DNA from: CAZDDI01 sp964504195
Lineage (GTDB): Bacteria; Chloroflexota; Anaerolineae; B4-G1; SLSP01
Assembly: GCA_964504195.1 (NCBI GenBank)
Contig: CAZDDI010000001.1
Location: forward strand, 406,327-470,326
Direction: 5' to 3'
DNA length: 64,000 nucleotides
In this document: positions 1-7,485 of the stretch, one piece after another
How the letters are laid out: each line of letters starts with the position of its first letter
Numbering within the stretch: the stretch's first letter is position 1
Made by a program: the position numbers and the translations under genes
Notes under the pieces: model-generated
Database searches by the model: none
Seen by the model: only the letters and a program-made list of their open reading frames with translations
What the model was told of the DNA's origin: nothing

Positions 1-687
1 ATCCGGCGCGGTGAAGTGCGCCACGCCGCTGCGCCCGCCGTGGATGGCGGCCCCGCCCAACGTTTCCGCGTCCACCTCCTCGTGGGTCACGGCGCGGATC
101 ACGTCCGGGCCGGTGATGAACATGTTGGCCGTGCCTTCCACCATCACCACAAAGTCCGTGATGGCGGGCGAGTAGACCGCGCCGCCTGCGCACGGGCCGA
201 GGATGACGGAAATCTGCGGGATCACGCCCGAAGCGCGGACGTTGCGGGCGAAGACCTCGCCGTAAGCCGCGAGCGCGTCCACGCCCTCCTGGATGCGCGC
301 GCCGCCGGAGTCGTTGAGGCCAATGAGCGGGATGCCGTTTTGCAGCGCGACATCCAGCACGCGGGCGATCTTGCGCCCGTGCGCCAGCCCCACCGAGCCG
401 CCCAGTACGGTGAAATCCTGCGCGAAGACGGCCACCGGGCGACCTTCGATCTTGCCCGTTCCGGCGACGACGCCATCGCCCAGGGGATGTTGCGCCTCCA
501 TGCCAAAGCCGCCGGCCTGATGCGTGACGAAGACGCCGATTTCCTGGAAGCTGCCGGGATCGAGCAGAGCATCCAGCCGCTCGCGGGCGGTCTGCTTGCC
601 CTTCGCGTGCTGCGCCCGGATGCGCGCCTCCCCGCCGCCCTGTTGCGCCTCGGCGCGTTTGGTTTCGAGTGTTGTAACTGTATCCAT
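1..687 (-). CDS. Acyl-CoA carboxylase carboxyltransferase (beta) subunit, 5' part only
   Basis: Reading frame open from an ATG at 687 to the window edge, so only the first 229 residues are present and the C-terminus lies outside. The translation begins MDTVTTLETKRAEAQQGGGE and contains KGKQTARERLDALLDPGSF, FAQDFTVLGGSVG, GLNDSGGARIQEGVDAL and GPCAGGAVYSPAITDF. These are the acyl-CoA binding and oxyanion-hole segments of biotin-dependent carboxyltransferases of the propionyl/methylmalonyl-CoA family (PccB/MmdA). The family moves a carboxyl group between carboxybiotin and propionyl- or acetyl-CoA in the cytosol. An AGGAG lies six bases upstream of the ATG. Whether it works in a carboxylase or a decarboxylase complex cannot be told without the missing neighbours. 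Confidence 0.93.
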   Translation of the reverse strand, partial: MDTVTTLETKRAEAQQGGGEARIRAQHAKGKQTARERLDALLDPGSFQEIGVFVTHQAGGFGMEAQHPLGDGVVAGTGKIEGRPVAVFAQDFTVLGGSVGLAHGRKIARVLDVALQNGIPLIGLNDSGGARIQEGVDALAAYGEVFARNVRASGVIPQISVILGPCAGGAVYSPAITDFVVMVEGTANMFITGPDVIRAVTHEEVDAETLGGAAIHGGRSGVAHFTAPD

Positions 688-701
688 AAAGGCTCCTAGA
701 T

Positions 702-759
702 TTTGTAGTGCGTAGTGCGTATTCCGTTCCATTACGCAATACGGACTACGCACTAAGGA
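702..759. repeat. Word-like inverted repeat (TAGTGCGTAGT module)
   Basis: The left arm contains TAGTGCGTAGTGCGTATT. The right arm contains AATACGGACTACGCACTA, its near-perfect reverse complement. The short word GTAGTGC/GTAGTCC recurs inside each arm. It lies upstream of the carboxylase gene start and resembles other intergenic word repeats in this window. Confidence 0.6.
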
Positions 760-938
760 CTGATAACACCCTCTGGTGTGAAAAGTTACGCTGTTTTGCG
801 CAATCGGGTAGTTGACAAACGCGGGGTCTGCGGATATAACATTTTGCACGGGAATATATCAACAGGTGGAAATGATGAAAATAACGGGGTGTTACTTCAG
901 CGGGATAGGGAACACGGCCTGGATGGAGGGGAAACGCT

Positions 939-1439
939 ATGCGCCATGAGCTGCACCCATTGCGGTCATTTTTCCGCGCGTCAGGCTATCTGCTCACCGG
1001 GCGGCTGCACTTCGCCCGGCAGCACCTCGGCGAGCGGTTGACGATGGTTGATGGACGGCAATTTACGGTGTTCCGGCACTTGATTGTTGCGCCAAACAGT
1101 AATATCCCGGAGCCGGGCGCGATCTTCTGTGTGCGGTTTCGCCTCGTCGGGATGTCGTCCGCAGCCAATAAGGTTTTTTCGTGGTTGCCGGTGTTGTTCT
1201 TCACCGGGCTGCCGGGATTCCGCGCTAAGTTGTGGGGGGTGGCTGCGGATAGTGGGGAATTTCTGGGCTTGTATGCGTGGCAGACGCTGGCGGATGCACA
1301 AAATTACGCCAGCTCGTTTGCTATGCGCTTTATGATGCGCCGGGCCACGCCAGGTTCTGTTTCACACAAAATTTTGTCCACCAAAACTGAAATAGGCGCA
1401 AAGTGGCAGGCGTTGCTATACGAAATACGGAGGTTATGA
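939..1439 (+). CDS. Small conserved-looking protein, possible dimeric alpha-beta barrel (ABM/YdhR-like) fold
   Basis: The 166-residue product has a basic N-terminus, a central FFTGLPGFRAKLWGVA segment, then EFLGLYAWQTLADAQNYASS and a terminal RRATPGSVSHKI. The pattern of a strand describing the ligand path, a GLYxW strand and an A-x-A-Y-A-x-S helix is typical of small YdhR/ABM-type alpha-beta barrel proteins. That family link is by eye only. GGAGGGG precedes the ATG at a good distance. The stop overlaps the start of the next gene, so the two are probably co-transcribed and coupled. No catalytic residue can be named. Confidence 0.6.
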   Translation: MRHELHPLRSFFRASGYLLTGRLHFARQHLGERLTMVDGRQFTVFRHLIVAPNSNIPEPGAIFCVRFRLVGMSSAANKVFSWLPVLFFTGLPGFRAKLWGVAADSGEFLGLYAWQTLADAQNYASSFAMRFMMRRATPGSVSHKILSTKTEIGAKWQALLYEIRRL

Positions 1440-1867
1440 TGTCACGAGTTCATGGCGTTTTCAGCATCATGTTGATAGGGATTGCGGTCGCTATCGCAGC
1501 GGGGGTTTTGTTCGCAATTGCGCCGGGATGGGTCGCGGCATATCTGGCGTTGTGTGCGCTTGGCGGCAGCGGGGTGGTCTACGCCTTTTGTGCGAAGTGC
1601 CCGTGCAAGGTGCGCTGCGGGCATGTGTTGCCCGGTTTGACCGCACGCCTGTTTCCACGCCAGCCAGGACCGTATGCCCGTTGGGAAGTTGGAGTAGTGG
1701 TAATAAGCGTGGTTGTCTTGTTAGGTTTACCGCTGCTCTGGCTATGGCACTCTCCAGTGGCACTAATCGCGTTCGTAGCGCTCAGCGGCGTGGCGACTTG
1801 GGACATCTTGACGTTTGTGTGCAAAGCGTGCAACAACGTTTACTGCCCGCTTCAGATGCGAAAGTGA
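1439..1867 (+). CDS. Cysteine-rich membrane protein with about four TM segments, unknown function
   Basis: I chose the ATG at 1439, five bases after GGAGG; an in-frame ATG at 1436 is too close to it. The 142-residue product has two hydrophobic segments (about residues 8-30 and 32-50), a cytosol-like loop with CAKCPCKVRCGH, two more hydrophobic segments (about 84-104 and 107-122), and an end with CKACNNVYC. The two Cys clusters on equivalent faces after TM pairs suggest metal binding or thiol chemistry. I do not recognise the family. It overlaps the stop of the preceding alpha-beta barrel protein, so the pair likely acts together. Confidence 0.6.
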   Translation: MSRVHGVFSIMLIGIAVAIAAGVLFAIAPGWVAAYLALCALGGSGVVYAFCAKCPCKVRCGHVLPGLTARLFPRQPGPYARWEVGVVVISVVVLLGLPLLWLWHSPVALIAFVALSGVATWDILTFVCKACNNVYCPLQMRK

Positions 1868-1924
1868 TGGCGACCCAACCCGATGTAAGCGAAGCCGTAG
1901 CATGTAAACATCATTAACAGAGAT

Positions 1925-1981
1925 TTGGCTCTTATAACAGCGTGGCCCCCCGGAGGGGGAGTCCGGGGAGCCATCAGCCAA
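1925..1981 (+). other. Structured leader with mutually exclusive hairpins
   Basis: TTGGCT at 1925-1930 can pair with AGCCAA at 1976-1981, while GGCTC at 1927-1931 can instead pair with GAGCC at 1968-1972. Inside, CCCCC (1946-1950) can pair with GGGGG (1955-1959), or CCCCGGA (1948-1954) with TCCGGGG (1962-1968); the two pairings exclude each other. AAAGGAGG follows directly, before a tiny reading frame. It matches no riboswitch class that I recognise. It could also be the 3' end structure of the convergent genes. Confidence 0.35.
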
Positions 1982-1995
1982 GGAAAGGAGGAAAA

Positions 1996-2067
1996 ATGAA
2001 TGTCTTGAAACTCAAATTTATGCCCTTAGCATACCTGCTTTCTCTACAAGCGACTAGTGACGAATGA
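1996..2067 (+). CDS. Possible 23-codon small open reading frame
   Basis: ATG preceded by a strong AAGGAGG five bases upstream, followed by 22 further sense codons and TGA. The peptide is MNVLKLKFMPLAYLLSLQAT plus SDE: a basic start, a hydrophobic centre and an acidic end. It is too short to judge by composition. Only the ribosome binding site and the structured leader upstream argue for translation. It could be a leader peptide, but nothing lies downstream on the same strand. Confidence 0.25.
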   Translation: MNVLKLKFMPLAYLLSLQATSDE

Positions 2068-2105
2068 CCACCTCTCTTAGGAAGTTAGTCAACCGGTTTG
2101 CGCAC

Positions 2106-3086
2106 CTAACTTGGTGCCAATAGTGGATCGAATCCGCCCCCACGGATTCCCGTTGTAGGGCTAATGACAACAAAAGCTTCCTTATCAATGCCCTGCACAC
2201 AGGTCTCCAGATGCACAATTTGCGCCTCAGTGATAGCGCACAGCAGCACGTCGCGCTTTTGACCCGTGTACATACCCGTTCCCTCCAGCGCAGTGACGCT
2301 GCGCCCCAGCTCTTGCATCAACCGTTGCGCCAACATCTCTCCATGCACTGTGATGATAGTTGCTAGGCAGCGTCGGGCTTGTACTTGCGTTTTGACCCGC
2401 GCGCGCCGTATTACACGCCAGGGGCGTTTTTCACGCGGCAACAGTGTCAGCGCAGCCAATACCACCAACAAGGCATACATCAACAAGAACGCGCCCACGA
2501 CCACTTGTCCTGATATGAAACTCACTTCCGCGCGTTCGATAGCCATGCCCACCGTCAGGCTTGGGTAGGGATGCAAATGCAGCTTGATGCCCCAACTGAT
2601 CAATAACAGCGAGGTCAGCCATACATAATTGCGCCGGAAGCGGATGCCTACGGCTTCCCACCAGGCCAGCACAAACTCCGGAGCGCGCAACGTTTCCGCC
2701 ATCCGGTCCCCCCAGTCCGCGCTAGGCTGGAACGGCGGGGTCAGCATCGTGGCGAAGAACTCGGTTTCCATCAAATGTACCCGGTATGACCATAGCGCGT
2801 AGTAGCGATAGCGGCGCGCTTCCATGTTGATGAAGGTGAACATCAACAGCAACACCAACAGGAGCAAGAAGTGCGGATTATCGGGCGTGCTGAAGGCAAA
2901 GGTCAGTGCCGCCGCGCTGGTGACGACGCCCCAGTTGGTGGTGTTATCCAGGCGATTGCGCCAGACATTGGCGCGCTGCACCTCGGCGCGGTAGAGATGA
3001 ATCATGGCAGTGGCAAAGTTGGCCTTATCCAGGTGATAGCCCTGGTAAGACCAGACCGAATCGCAGTCCGTGTTAGTGTCAGGCAT
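2106..3086 (-). CDS. DUF2270 membrane protein with C-terminal DUF2179-like domain
   Basis: The 326-residue product starts with a cytosolic stretch rich in aromatic and Arg residues (FATAMIHLYRAEVQRANVWR), then TTNWGVVTSAAALTFAFS and two close TM segments, the layout of DUF2270 proteins. Two further TM segments follow (about residues 157-175 and 190-215). The last ~90 residues (RCLATIITVHGEMLAQRLMQ, GTGMYTGQKRDVLLCAIT, KEAFVVISPTTGIRGGGF) match the DUF2179 domain found at the C-terminus of YitT-type proteins. The function of both domains is unknown. It lies 97 bp downstream of the AOR gene on the same strand and may share its transcript. Confidence 0.8.
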   Translation of the reverse strand: MPDTNTDCDSVWSYQGYHLDKANFATAMIHLYRAEVQRANVWRNRLDNTTNWGVVTSAAALTFAFSTPDNPHFLLLLVLLLMFTFINMEARRYRYYALWSYRVHLMETEFFATMLTPPFQPSADWGDRMAETLRAPEFVLAWWEAVGIRFRRNYVWLTSLLLISWGIKLHLHPYPSLTVGMAIERAEVSFISGQVVVGAFLLMYALLVVLAALTLLPREKRPWRVIRRARVKTQVQARRCLATIITVHGEMLAQRLMQELGRSVTALEGTGMYTGQKRDVLLCAITEAQIVHLETCVQGIDKEAFVVISPTTGIRGGGFDPLLAPS

Positions 3087-3167
3087 GGTCTTAGTCCTCA
3101 GTCTTTAGTCTTATAGGCGGATAGTCATTCATCCAATTGTTGATGAATACCAGATGCTCACGGAAAA

Positions 3168-3212
3168 TCCCGCTTTCCGCCTTCATCCTTCCGCCTTCAT
3201 CCTTTCCGCGTA
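3168..3212. repeat. Tandem word repeat (CTTCCGCCTTCAT) at the 3' end of the AOR gene
   Basis: The + strand shows the word CCGCCTTCATCCTT twice in a row with a third partial unit. The AOR stop codon falls inside it, so the last residues of AOR (ERMKAEG) are encoded by repeat sequence. Confidence 0.6.
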
Positions 3213-4949
3213 CCGCGCAATCGCCGCCCGCAGGAAGTCCGCATCGAACGGGCCGGCGGGCGAGGGGGTCTCCCAAATGCGGCTCGGCAGGCGCAAGTCC
3301 TCGAACGCGAAGCCCTCGCGCAGCTTGAACGCAGTCTTGCGCCGCAGGATGTCCGCCCCGAGCGCGGTGAGCGACTCCGGCGCAACTTCGACGCCGATGG
3401 GCGCGAGCGCCGCCGCGATGGTCTCCGGCGTGTAGATGCCGCGCGCGAAGAAGCACACCACCAGGCTGGCGAGCACCTGCCGCCAGCTCTCCTCGGCGAA
3501 GAGCGCATCGGCCACGCCCTCCGGCGTGAGCATCTGCCCCTGCTTCGCCGCCGTCTGATCCAGGCCGTAGCCCGCGCTATCCAGGTGGCTGTGCCGCGCG
3601 CCGGTGAGGTAGCCCAGATGACAGCCCGGCCCGGTGTGATAGCCCGGCATCTCGTTCCCGCCGAAGGCGAGCGCGAACTCCTCCCCGCCGTAGATGCTCG
3701 CCGCATGATCCACGCCCCGCGCCAGCGCGCGGTAGAAATCGGTAGGCTGCGTGGTGATGCGCTCCGTCGCGGCGATGTAGGCTGCCGCATTGCCGAACGC
3801 CAGCGGCACGCCATCGGTATCCGCCAGCGTGATGAGGCCGCGCTCCAGCGCCTCCGTCGCCCACGCCAGGCACACGCCCGTGCTCATCACATCCAGGCCC
3901 TGCACCTCGGTCGCGTCCATGATCTGCAACATGCCGGGCGCATCGCCCACCCCCAACATGCTGCCCACCGCAAAGATCGGCTCGTGGTCGTAGCCGAGCA
4001 TCAGCGTCTTGTAGAAGTAGGGATCGTTGGGGTAGGGGATGCGCAGCGCGGCCAGGTGGATGCAGGCGACGGGGCAGTGGGCGCACGCCACGCGGCGGCC
4101 CAGATACTCCGCTGCGAGATGCTCGCCGGAGATGCCCGCCGCGCCATCGAAGCGCCCGGATTGCAGGTTGCGCGTGGGCAGCGCGCCGATGGCGTCGAGC
4201 GGCAGCACGTTGATGGGCGTGCCGATTTCGTGGTACTTCTTCATCAGCGGGGACTCGGTGGCGGCCTTGAAGATGCCATCGTAGGCGGCGCGATAGGCGC
4301 GCTTGTCGCCCACCTCCAGCCCGCGCTGCCCGGAGATCACCAGCGCCTTGAGCTGCTTACTGCCGAACACCGCGCCCAGCCCCAGCCGCCCAAAGTGCCG
4401 GTACGTCTCCGTGATGACGCTGGCATAGGTCACGCCGCGCTCGCCCGCCCGCCCGATGCGCATGATCGAGCGCAGTCCCGCGCCGCCTTCGCGCTTGCGC
4501 AGCACCGCTCCGGCGGTGTACGCGCTGCGCATCCCCCACAACGCGGAGGCATCGCGGAAGTAGACGTTATCGCCTTCTACGACCAGATACACCGGCATGG
4601 TGCTCCGCCCGCGGATGACGAGCGCGCCGTAGCCCGCCATGCGCAGGGCGACAGCGCTGCGGCCCCCGGCGTGGCTCTCGCCCAGGTTGCCCGTGTGCGG
4701 GGATTTGAACATCGCCACCGTCTTGGAGGCGAGCGGATAATGCCCCACCAGCGGGCCGACGGCGAAGATAATGGGATTCTCCGGCCCAAGCGGATCGACC
4801 CCGGCGGGGCACAGCTCCTCCAGCAGGCGGATAGCCACTCCCGCGCCGCCCAAGCCGGCCTCGAACAGCTCCGGGCGGTCATCCACCTGCCAGCTGCGGC
4901 GGGTCAGATCAATGGTGAGAATACGGGATAAGGGATCGTTTTTGAGCAT
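3183..4949 (-). CDS. AOR-family tungsten/molybdenum oxidoreductase, catalytic subunit
   Basis: The 588-residue product matches aldehyde:ferredoxin oxidoreductases: an N-terminal domain (GLGGAGVAIRLLEELCPAG, ENPIIFAVGPLVG, SPHTGNLGESHAGGRSAVAL), then CAHCPVACIHLA, the CxxCxxxC part of the [4Fe-4S] site, and later VVCFFARG, the probable fourth cluster ligand. The family oxidises aldehydes or reduces acids with a bis-pterin W or Mo cofactor and ferredoxin-type electron transfer. The substrate is not readable. Start: ATG at 4949 after GGAGAAC. A polyferredoxin at 7486-7887 on the same strand is the likely partner, but a STAND gene separates the two. The C-terminus is formed by a dispersed repeat. 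Confidence 0.93.
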   Translation of the reverse strand: MLKNDPLSRILTIDLTRRSWQVDDRPELFEAGLGGAGVAIRLLEELCPAGVDPLGPENPIIFAVGPLVGHYPLASKTVAMFKSPHTGNLGESHAGGRSAVALRMAGYGALVIRGRSTMPVYLVVEGDNVYFRDASALWGMRSAYTAGAVLRKREGGAGLRSIMRIGRAGERGVTYASVITETYRHFGRLGLGAVFGSKQLKALVISGQRGLEVGDKRAYRAAYDGIFKAATESPLMKKYHEIGTPINVLPLDAIGALPTRNLQSGRFDGAAGISGEHLAAEYLGRRVACAHCPVACIHLAALRIPYPNDPYFYKTLMLGYDHEPIFAVGSMLGVGDAPGMLQIMDATEVQGLDVMSTGVCLAWATEALERGLITLADTDGVPLAFGNAAAYIAATERITTQPTDFYRALARGVDHAASIYGGEEFALAFGGNEMPGYHTGPGCHLGYLTGARHSHLDSAGYGLDQTAAKQGQMLTPEGVADALFAEESWRQVLASLVVCFFARGIYTPETIAAALAPIGVEVAPESLTALGADILRRKTAFKLREGFAFEDLRLPSRIWETPSPAGPFDADFLRAAIARYAERMKAEG

Positions 4950-4966
4950 GGTTGTTCTCCTGATTT

Positions 4967-5036
4967 AACGCAAAGGCGCAGAGACGCAAGGACGCCAAGA
5001 AACCTTTGCGGCTTTGCGCCCTGGCGTCTTTGCGTT
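4967..5036. repeat. ACGCAAAG-type dispersed repeat, left flank of the STAND gene
   Basis: Imperfect palindrome built of the word GCAAAG/CTTTGC: the left arm runs AACGCAAAGGCGCAGAGACG and the right arm ends in CTGGCGTCTTTGCGTT. Bases 5000-5036 are identical over 37 bp to 7443-7479. It fills the gap between the STAND gene stop and the AOR start. Confidence 0.75.
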
Positions 5037-5039
5037 TTC

Positions 5040-7400
5040 TTATTCATCCAGACTTTCCAGGTTCTCCCGCACAGTGCAGATATCCGGATGCTCCGGCGGC
5101 AGGAAGCGCTCGAAAATCCGCAGCGTTTCTTCCAGATAGGCCCGCGCTTGTTCGAGATTGTCGCTATCTCGTTCAATAATACCAAGCCACCATATTGAAA
5201 TAGCTGTTTCAGGGTGATTACGTCCATAGATCTTTTCTCTAATTGCCAACGCCCGTGCGTAGGCTGCCCGCGCCCCGGCGAGGTCGCCCAGGGCTTGCAG
5301 CACGCTCCCCAGGTTGTTGGTGGCACTGGCGACGTTGGGATGTTCCTCACCCAAAGACGCTTCCCAAATCCGCAGCGCGCGCGCGTAGGCGGCCCGCGTC
5401 CCGGCGAGATCGCCCAGGGCTTGCAGCACGCTCCCCAGGTTGTTGACATCGCGGGCGACATTCGGGTGTTCCGGCCCGTAGACCGCCTCATCAATCCGCA
5501 GGGCGCGCTCGAAGGCCGCCTGCGCCCCGACGAGATCGCCCAGAGCTTGCAGCACGCTCCCCAGGTTGTTGACGTGGATGGCGACGTTGGGATGTTGTGC
5601 GTCTTCGACGCCTTGCCCGTAGACCGCCTCATCAATCCGAAGCGCGCGCTCCAAAGCGGCCCGCGCCCCGGCAAGATCGCCCAGGTCTTGCAGCACGCTC
5701 CCCAGGTTGTTGACATCGGTAGCGACATCGGGATGTTCCGGCCCGTAAGCCGCTTCGTCAATCCGCAACGCGCGTTCGTAGGCGGCCCGCGCCTCGGCAA
5801 GGTCGCCCAGGGCTTGCAGCACGCTCCCCAAGTTGTTGACGGCGGTGGCGACGGTGGGGTGTTCTTCACCCAAGACTTGCTCGAGAATCCGCAGCGCGCG
5901 CGCGTGGGCCGCACGCGCCCCGGCGAGATCGGCGATGCGGTTCAGGTAATAGCCCAGATTACCTGATAGATTAGCCGCATCTTCAGGCGTGGCATCTTCC
6001 GCTGCCGGAATCAATGCTTCAATGTGTGACCGCAATGGGGCGAAATGCGCCAGGCTGCCGGTTTCATCCATCAGATCGTTGGCCTGCATTGCCAATCCCG
6101 CCAGCGCATCCGCCAGCCGCGCTACACGCACCATCGGCGGTGGTCGGTTGTCCGTGGTCTCTTCCCCGTCGTCGGTCGTCCGTCGTCCGTCGTCCACCCC
6201 CCGCGCAAACTCCGCCAGCAGCGGATGGATCGTATTCCCCTCTTCCAGCAGCCCCAGCGCGCGCAGGTCGCTCAGGGCCAGGTCGCACGCTTCCGGTTCC
6301 AGCCCGGCGGCGCGCTCCAGCAGCTCGCAAGGGATGGGGGTGTTCGGCGCGCACCAGCCCGCCAGCGCGAAGAGCTCGCGCGCGGCGGCGTCCTCCACCC
6401 GCGCCCAGCTCACGGCGAAGGTCGCCGCCAGGTCGAGGTCGTGGCTGGTGGCGTTGCCCTCGGCGGCCCGCCAACGCTGCATCGAGGGATGCGCCAGGGT
6501 GTCGTTCAGTTGTTGCAGATAGGCGGGGATGCTCAGGCGCGGGCAGGCGGCCAGGTAGCGCCCGGCCAGTTCCAGCGCCAGCGGCAGCCCGCCCAGGCGT
6601 GTGTGGAGCGCGTCCAGGTCGCCCTGGCCCGCACCCCCGGCCCCTCTCCTATCAGGAGCGGGGAGGTATTGGGAGAGGAACGCGCGGCTCTCCTCTGGTG
6701 TGAAGCAATCCACGCGCAAGGGGCTGAGTCCCAGGTGGCGGGGCCACTCGGCGCGGCGCGCGGTGATGAGAACGCGGCAGGGCGTCTGGCTCAGTTGCGC
6801 GAGCCAGGCGCGGGCCGGGGCCGGGTCTTCCAGGTTATCGAGGATGATGAGGCGCGGCCCGCCCGTCGCCCATGCTTGAAGCGTGAGCACGAGCTGCTCC
6901 GGCAGCGTGTCGGGCCAGGGCGTGAGGCCCATCGCCAGCCCGCAGGCGGCCACTTCCGCATCGAGCAGGGAGGGTTGCAGGGCGTTGATCCAGTGGACGC
7001 CGTGGAAGAAGCGCCCGTAGCGGTAGGCGAACTCCACCGCGAGCTGCGTCTTGCCCACGCCGCCCATCCCCTGGATGGCTTGGAATCTGGTTGCTGGAAG
7101 CTGGTTGCTGGGTTCCGGGGCAAAGATGCGGGCAAGGGTGAGAAGTTGGTTTTCACGGCCTGTGAAGAGGGCGTTGCGGGAGAAGGGAATCCGCGAGCCG
7201 GGCGGCAGCGCGCCGGGTTCGGACAGGGCGTCCGGCGCGGGCCACGCGGGCGGTTCGTAGGACGGAAGTGCCGCCGCTACATTGTGATAATGGTGCTCAA
7301 TGCACGTGTTATGATCGCCAACAATGTTGTCGCTGCCGGCAATGTGGATATGGTCACGGATAGGCCCTTGCATTGGTTGCTCTTTATGCGTTGTGTCCAT
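5040..7400 (-). CDS. STAND NTPase: NB-ARC domain followed by TPR array
   Basis: The 786-residue product has a short N-terminal segment (GSDNIVGDHNT, residues 22-32), FTGRENQ at 79-85, P-loop GMGGVGKT (111-118), Walker B LIILD (184-188), RVLITARR (209-216) and GLPLALELAG (271-280), then a winged-helix-like part. About seven 42-residue TPRs follow from about residue 480 to the end, of the kinesin-light-chain kind (HPNVATAVNNLGSVLQALGD pattern). Such proteins are signal-sensing ATPases that oligomerise on ligand binding; many act in immunity, others in regulation. No long effector domain is visible at the N-terminus. Three linkers are encoded by repeat-like DNA. GAGG lies just before the ATG, next to the flanking repeat. 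Confidence 0.93.
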   Translation of the reverse strand: MDTTHKEQPMQGPIRDHIHIAGSDNIVGDHNTCIEHHYHNVAAALPSYEPPAWPAPDALSEPGALPPGSRIPFSRNALFTGRENQLLTLARIFAPEPSNQLPATRFQAIQGMGGVGKTQLAVEFAYRYGRFFHGVHWINALQPSLLDAEVAACGLAMGLTPWPDTLPEQLVLTLQAWATGGPRLIILDNLEDPAPARAWLAQLSQTPCRVLITARRAEWPRHLGLSPLRVDCFTPEESRAFLSQYLPAPDRRGAGGAGQGDLDALHTRLGGLPLALELAGRYLAACPRLSIPAYLQQLNDTLAHPSMQRWRAAEGNATSHDLDLAATFAVSWARVEDAAARELFALAGWCAPNTPIPCELLERAAGLEPEACDLALSDLRALGLLEEGNTIHPLLAEFARGVDDGRRTTDDGEETTDNRPPPMVRVARLADALAGLAMQANDLMDETGSLAHFAPLRSHIEALIPAAEDATPEDAANLSGNLGYYLNRIADLAGARAAHARALRILEQVLGEEHPTVATAVNNLGSVLQALGDLAEARAAYERALRIDEAAYGPEHPDVATDVNNLGSVLQDLGDLAGARAALERALRIDEAVYGQGVEDAQHPNVAIHVNNLGSVLQALGDLVGAQAAFERALRIDEAVYGPEHPNVARDVNNLGSVLQALGDLAGTRAAYARALRIWEASLGEEHPNVASATNNLGSVLQALGDLAGARAAYARALAIREKIYGRNHPETAISIWWLGIIERDSDNLEQARAYLEETLRIFERFLPPEHPDICTVRENLESLDE

Positions 7401-7409
7401 TTTGCCTCA

Positions 7410-7479
7410 CGCAAAGGCGTTAAAGCGCAAAGAAAAACCAAAAAACCTTTGCGGCTTTGCGCCCTGGCGTCTTTGCGTT
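7410..7479. repeat. ACGCAAAG-type dispersed repeat, right flank of the STAND gene
   Basis: Second copy of the 4967-5036 repeat in the same orientation. Bases 7443-7479 are identical over 37 bp to 5000-5036, while the left arm (CACGCAAAGGCGTTAAAGCG) has diverged. It lies between the STAND start and the polyferredoxin stop. Confidence 0.75.
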
Positions 7480-7485
7480 GGCCCC

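Noticed and set aside
778..1041. 87-codon open frame
   Set aside because: It overlaps the better supported 939-1439 gene in another frame and has no ribosome site.
1925..1981. Known riboswitch class
   Set aside because: I compared it by eye with fluoride, ZTP, guanidine, Mn, THF and cobalamin consensus patterns and found no match.
3585..4931. 448-codon open frame on the + strand
   Set aside because: It is antisense to the AOR gene. The composition is Arg/His/Ala-rich without family motifs, as expected for a GC-rich shadow frame.
5301..5838. Regular 126-bp repeats as CRISPR or satellite
   Set aside because: They encode in-frame TPR units of the STAND protein.
4967..7479. Transposon carrying the STAND gene
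   Set aside because: There is no transposase or integrase and no target-site duplication beyond the repeats; only a repeat-bounded cassette can be claimed.
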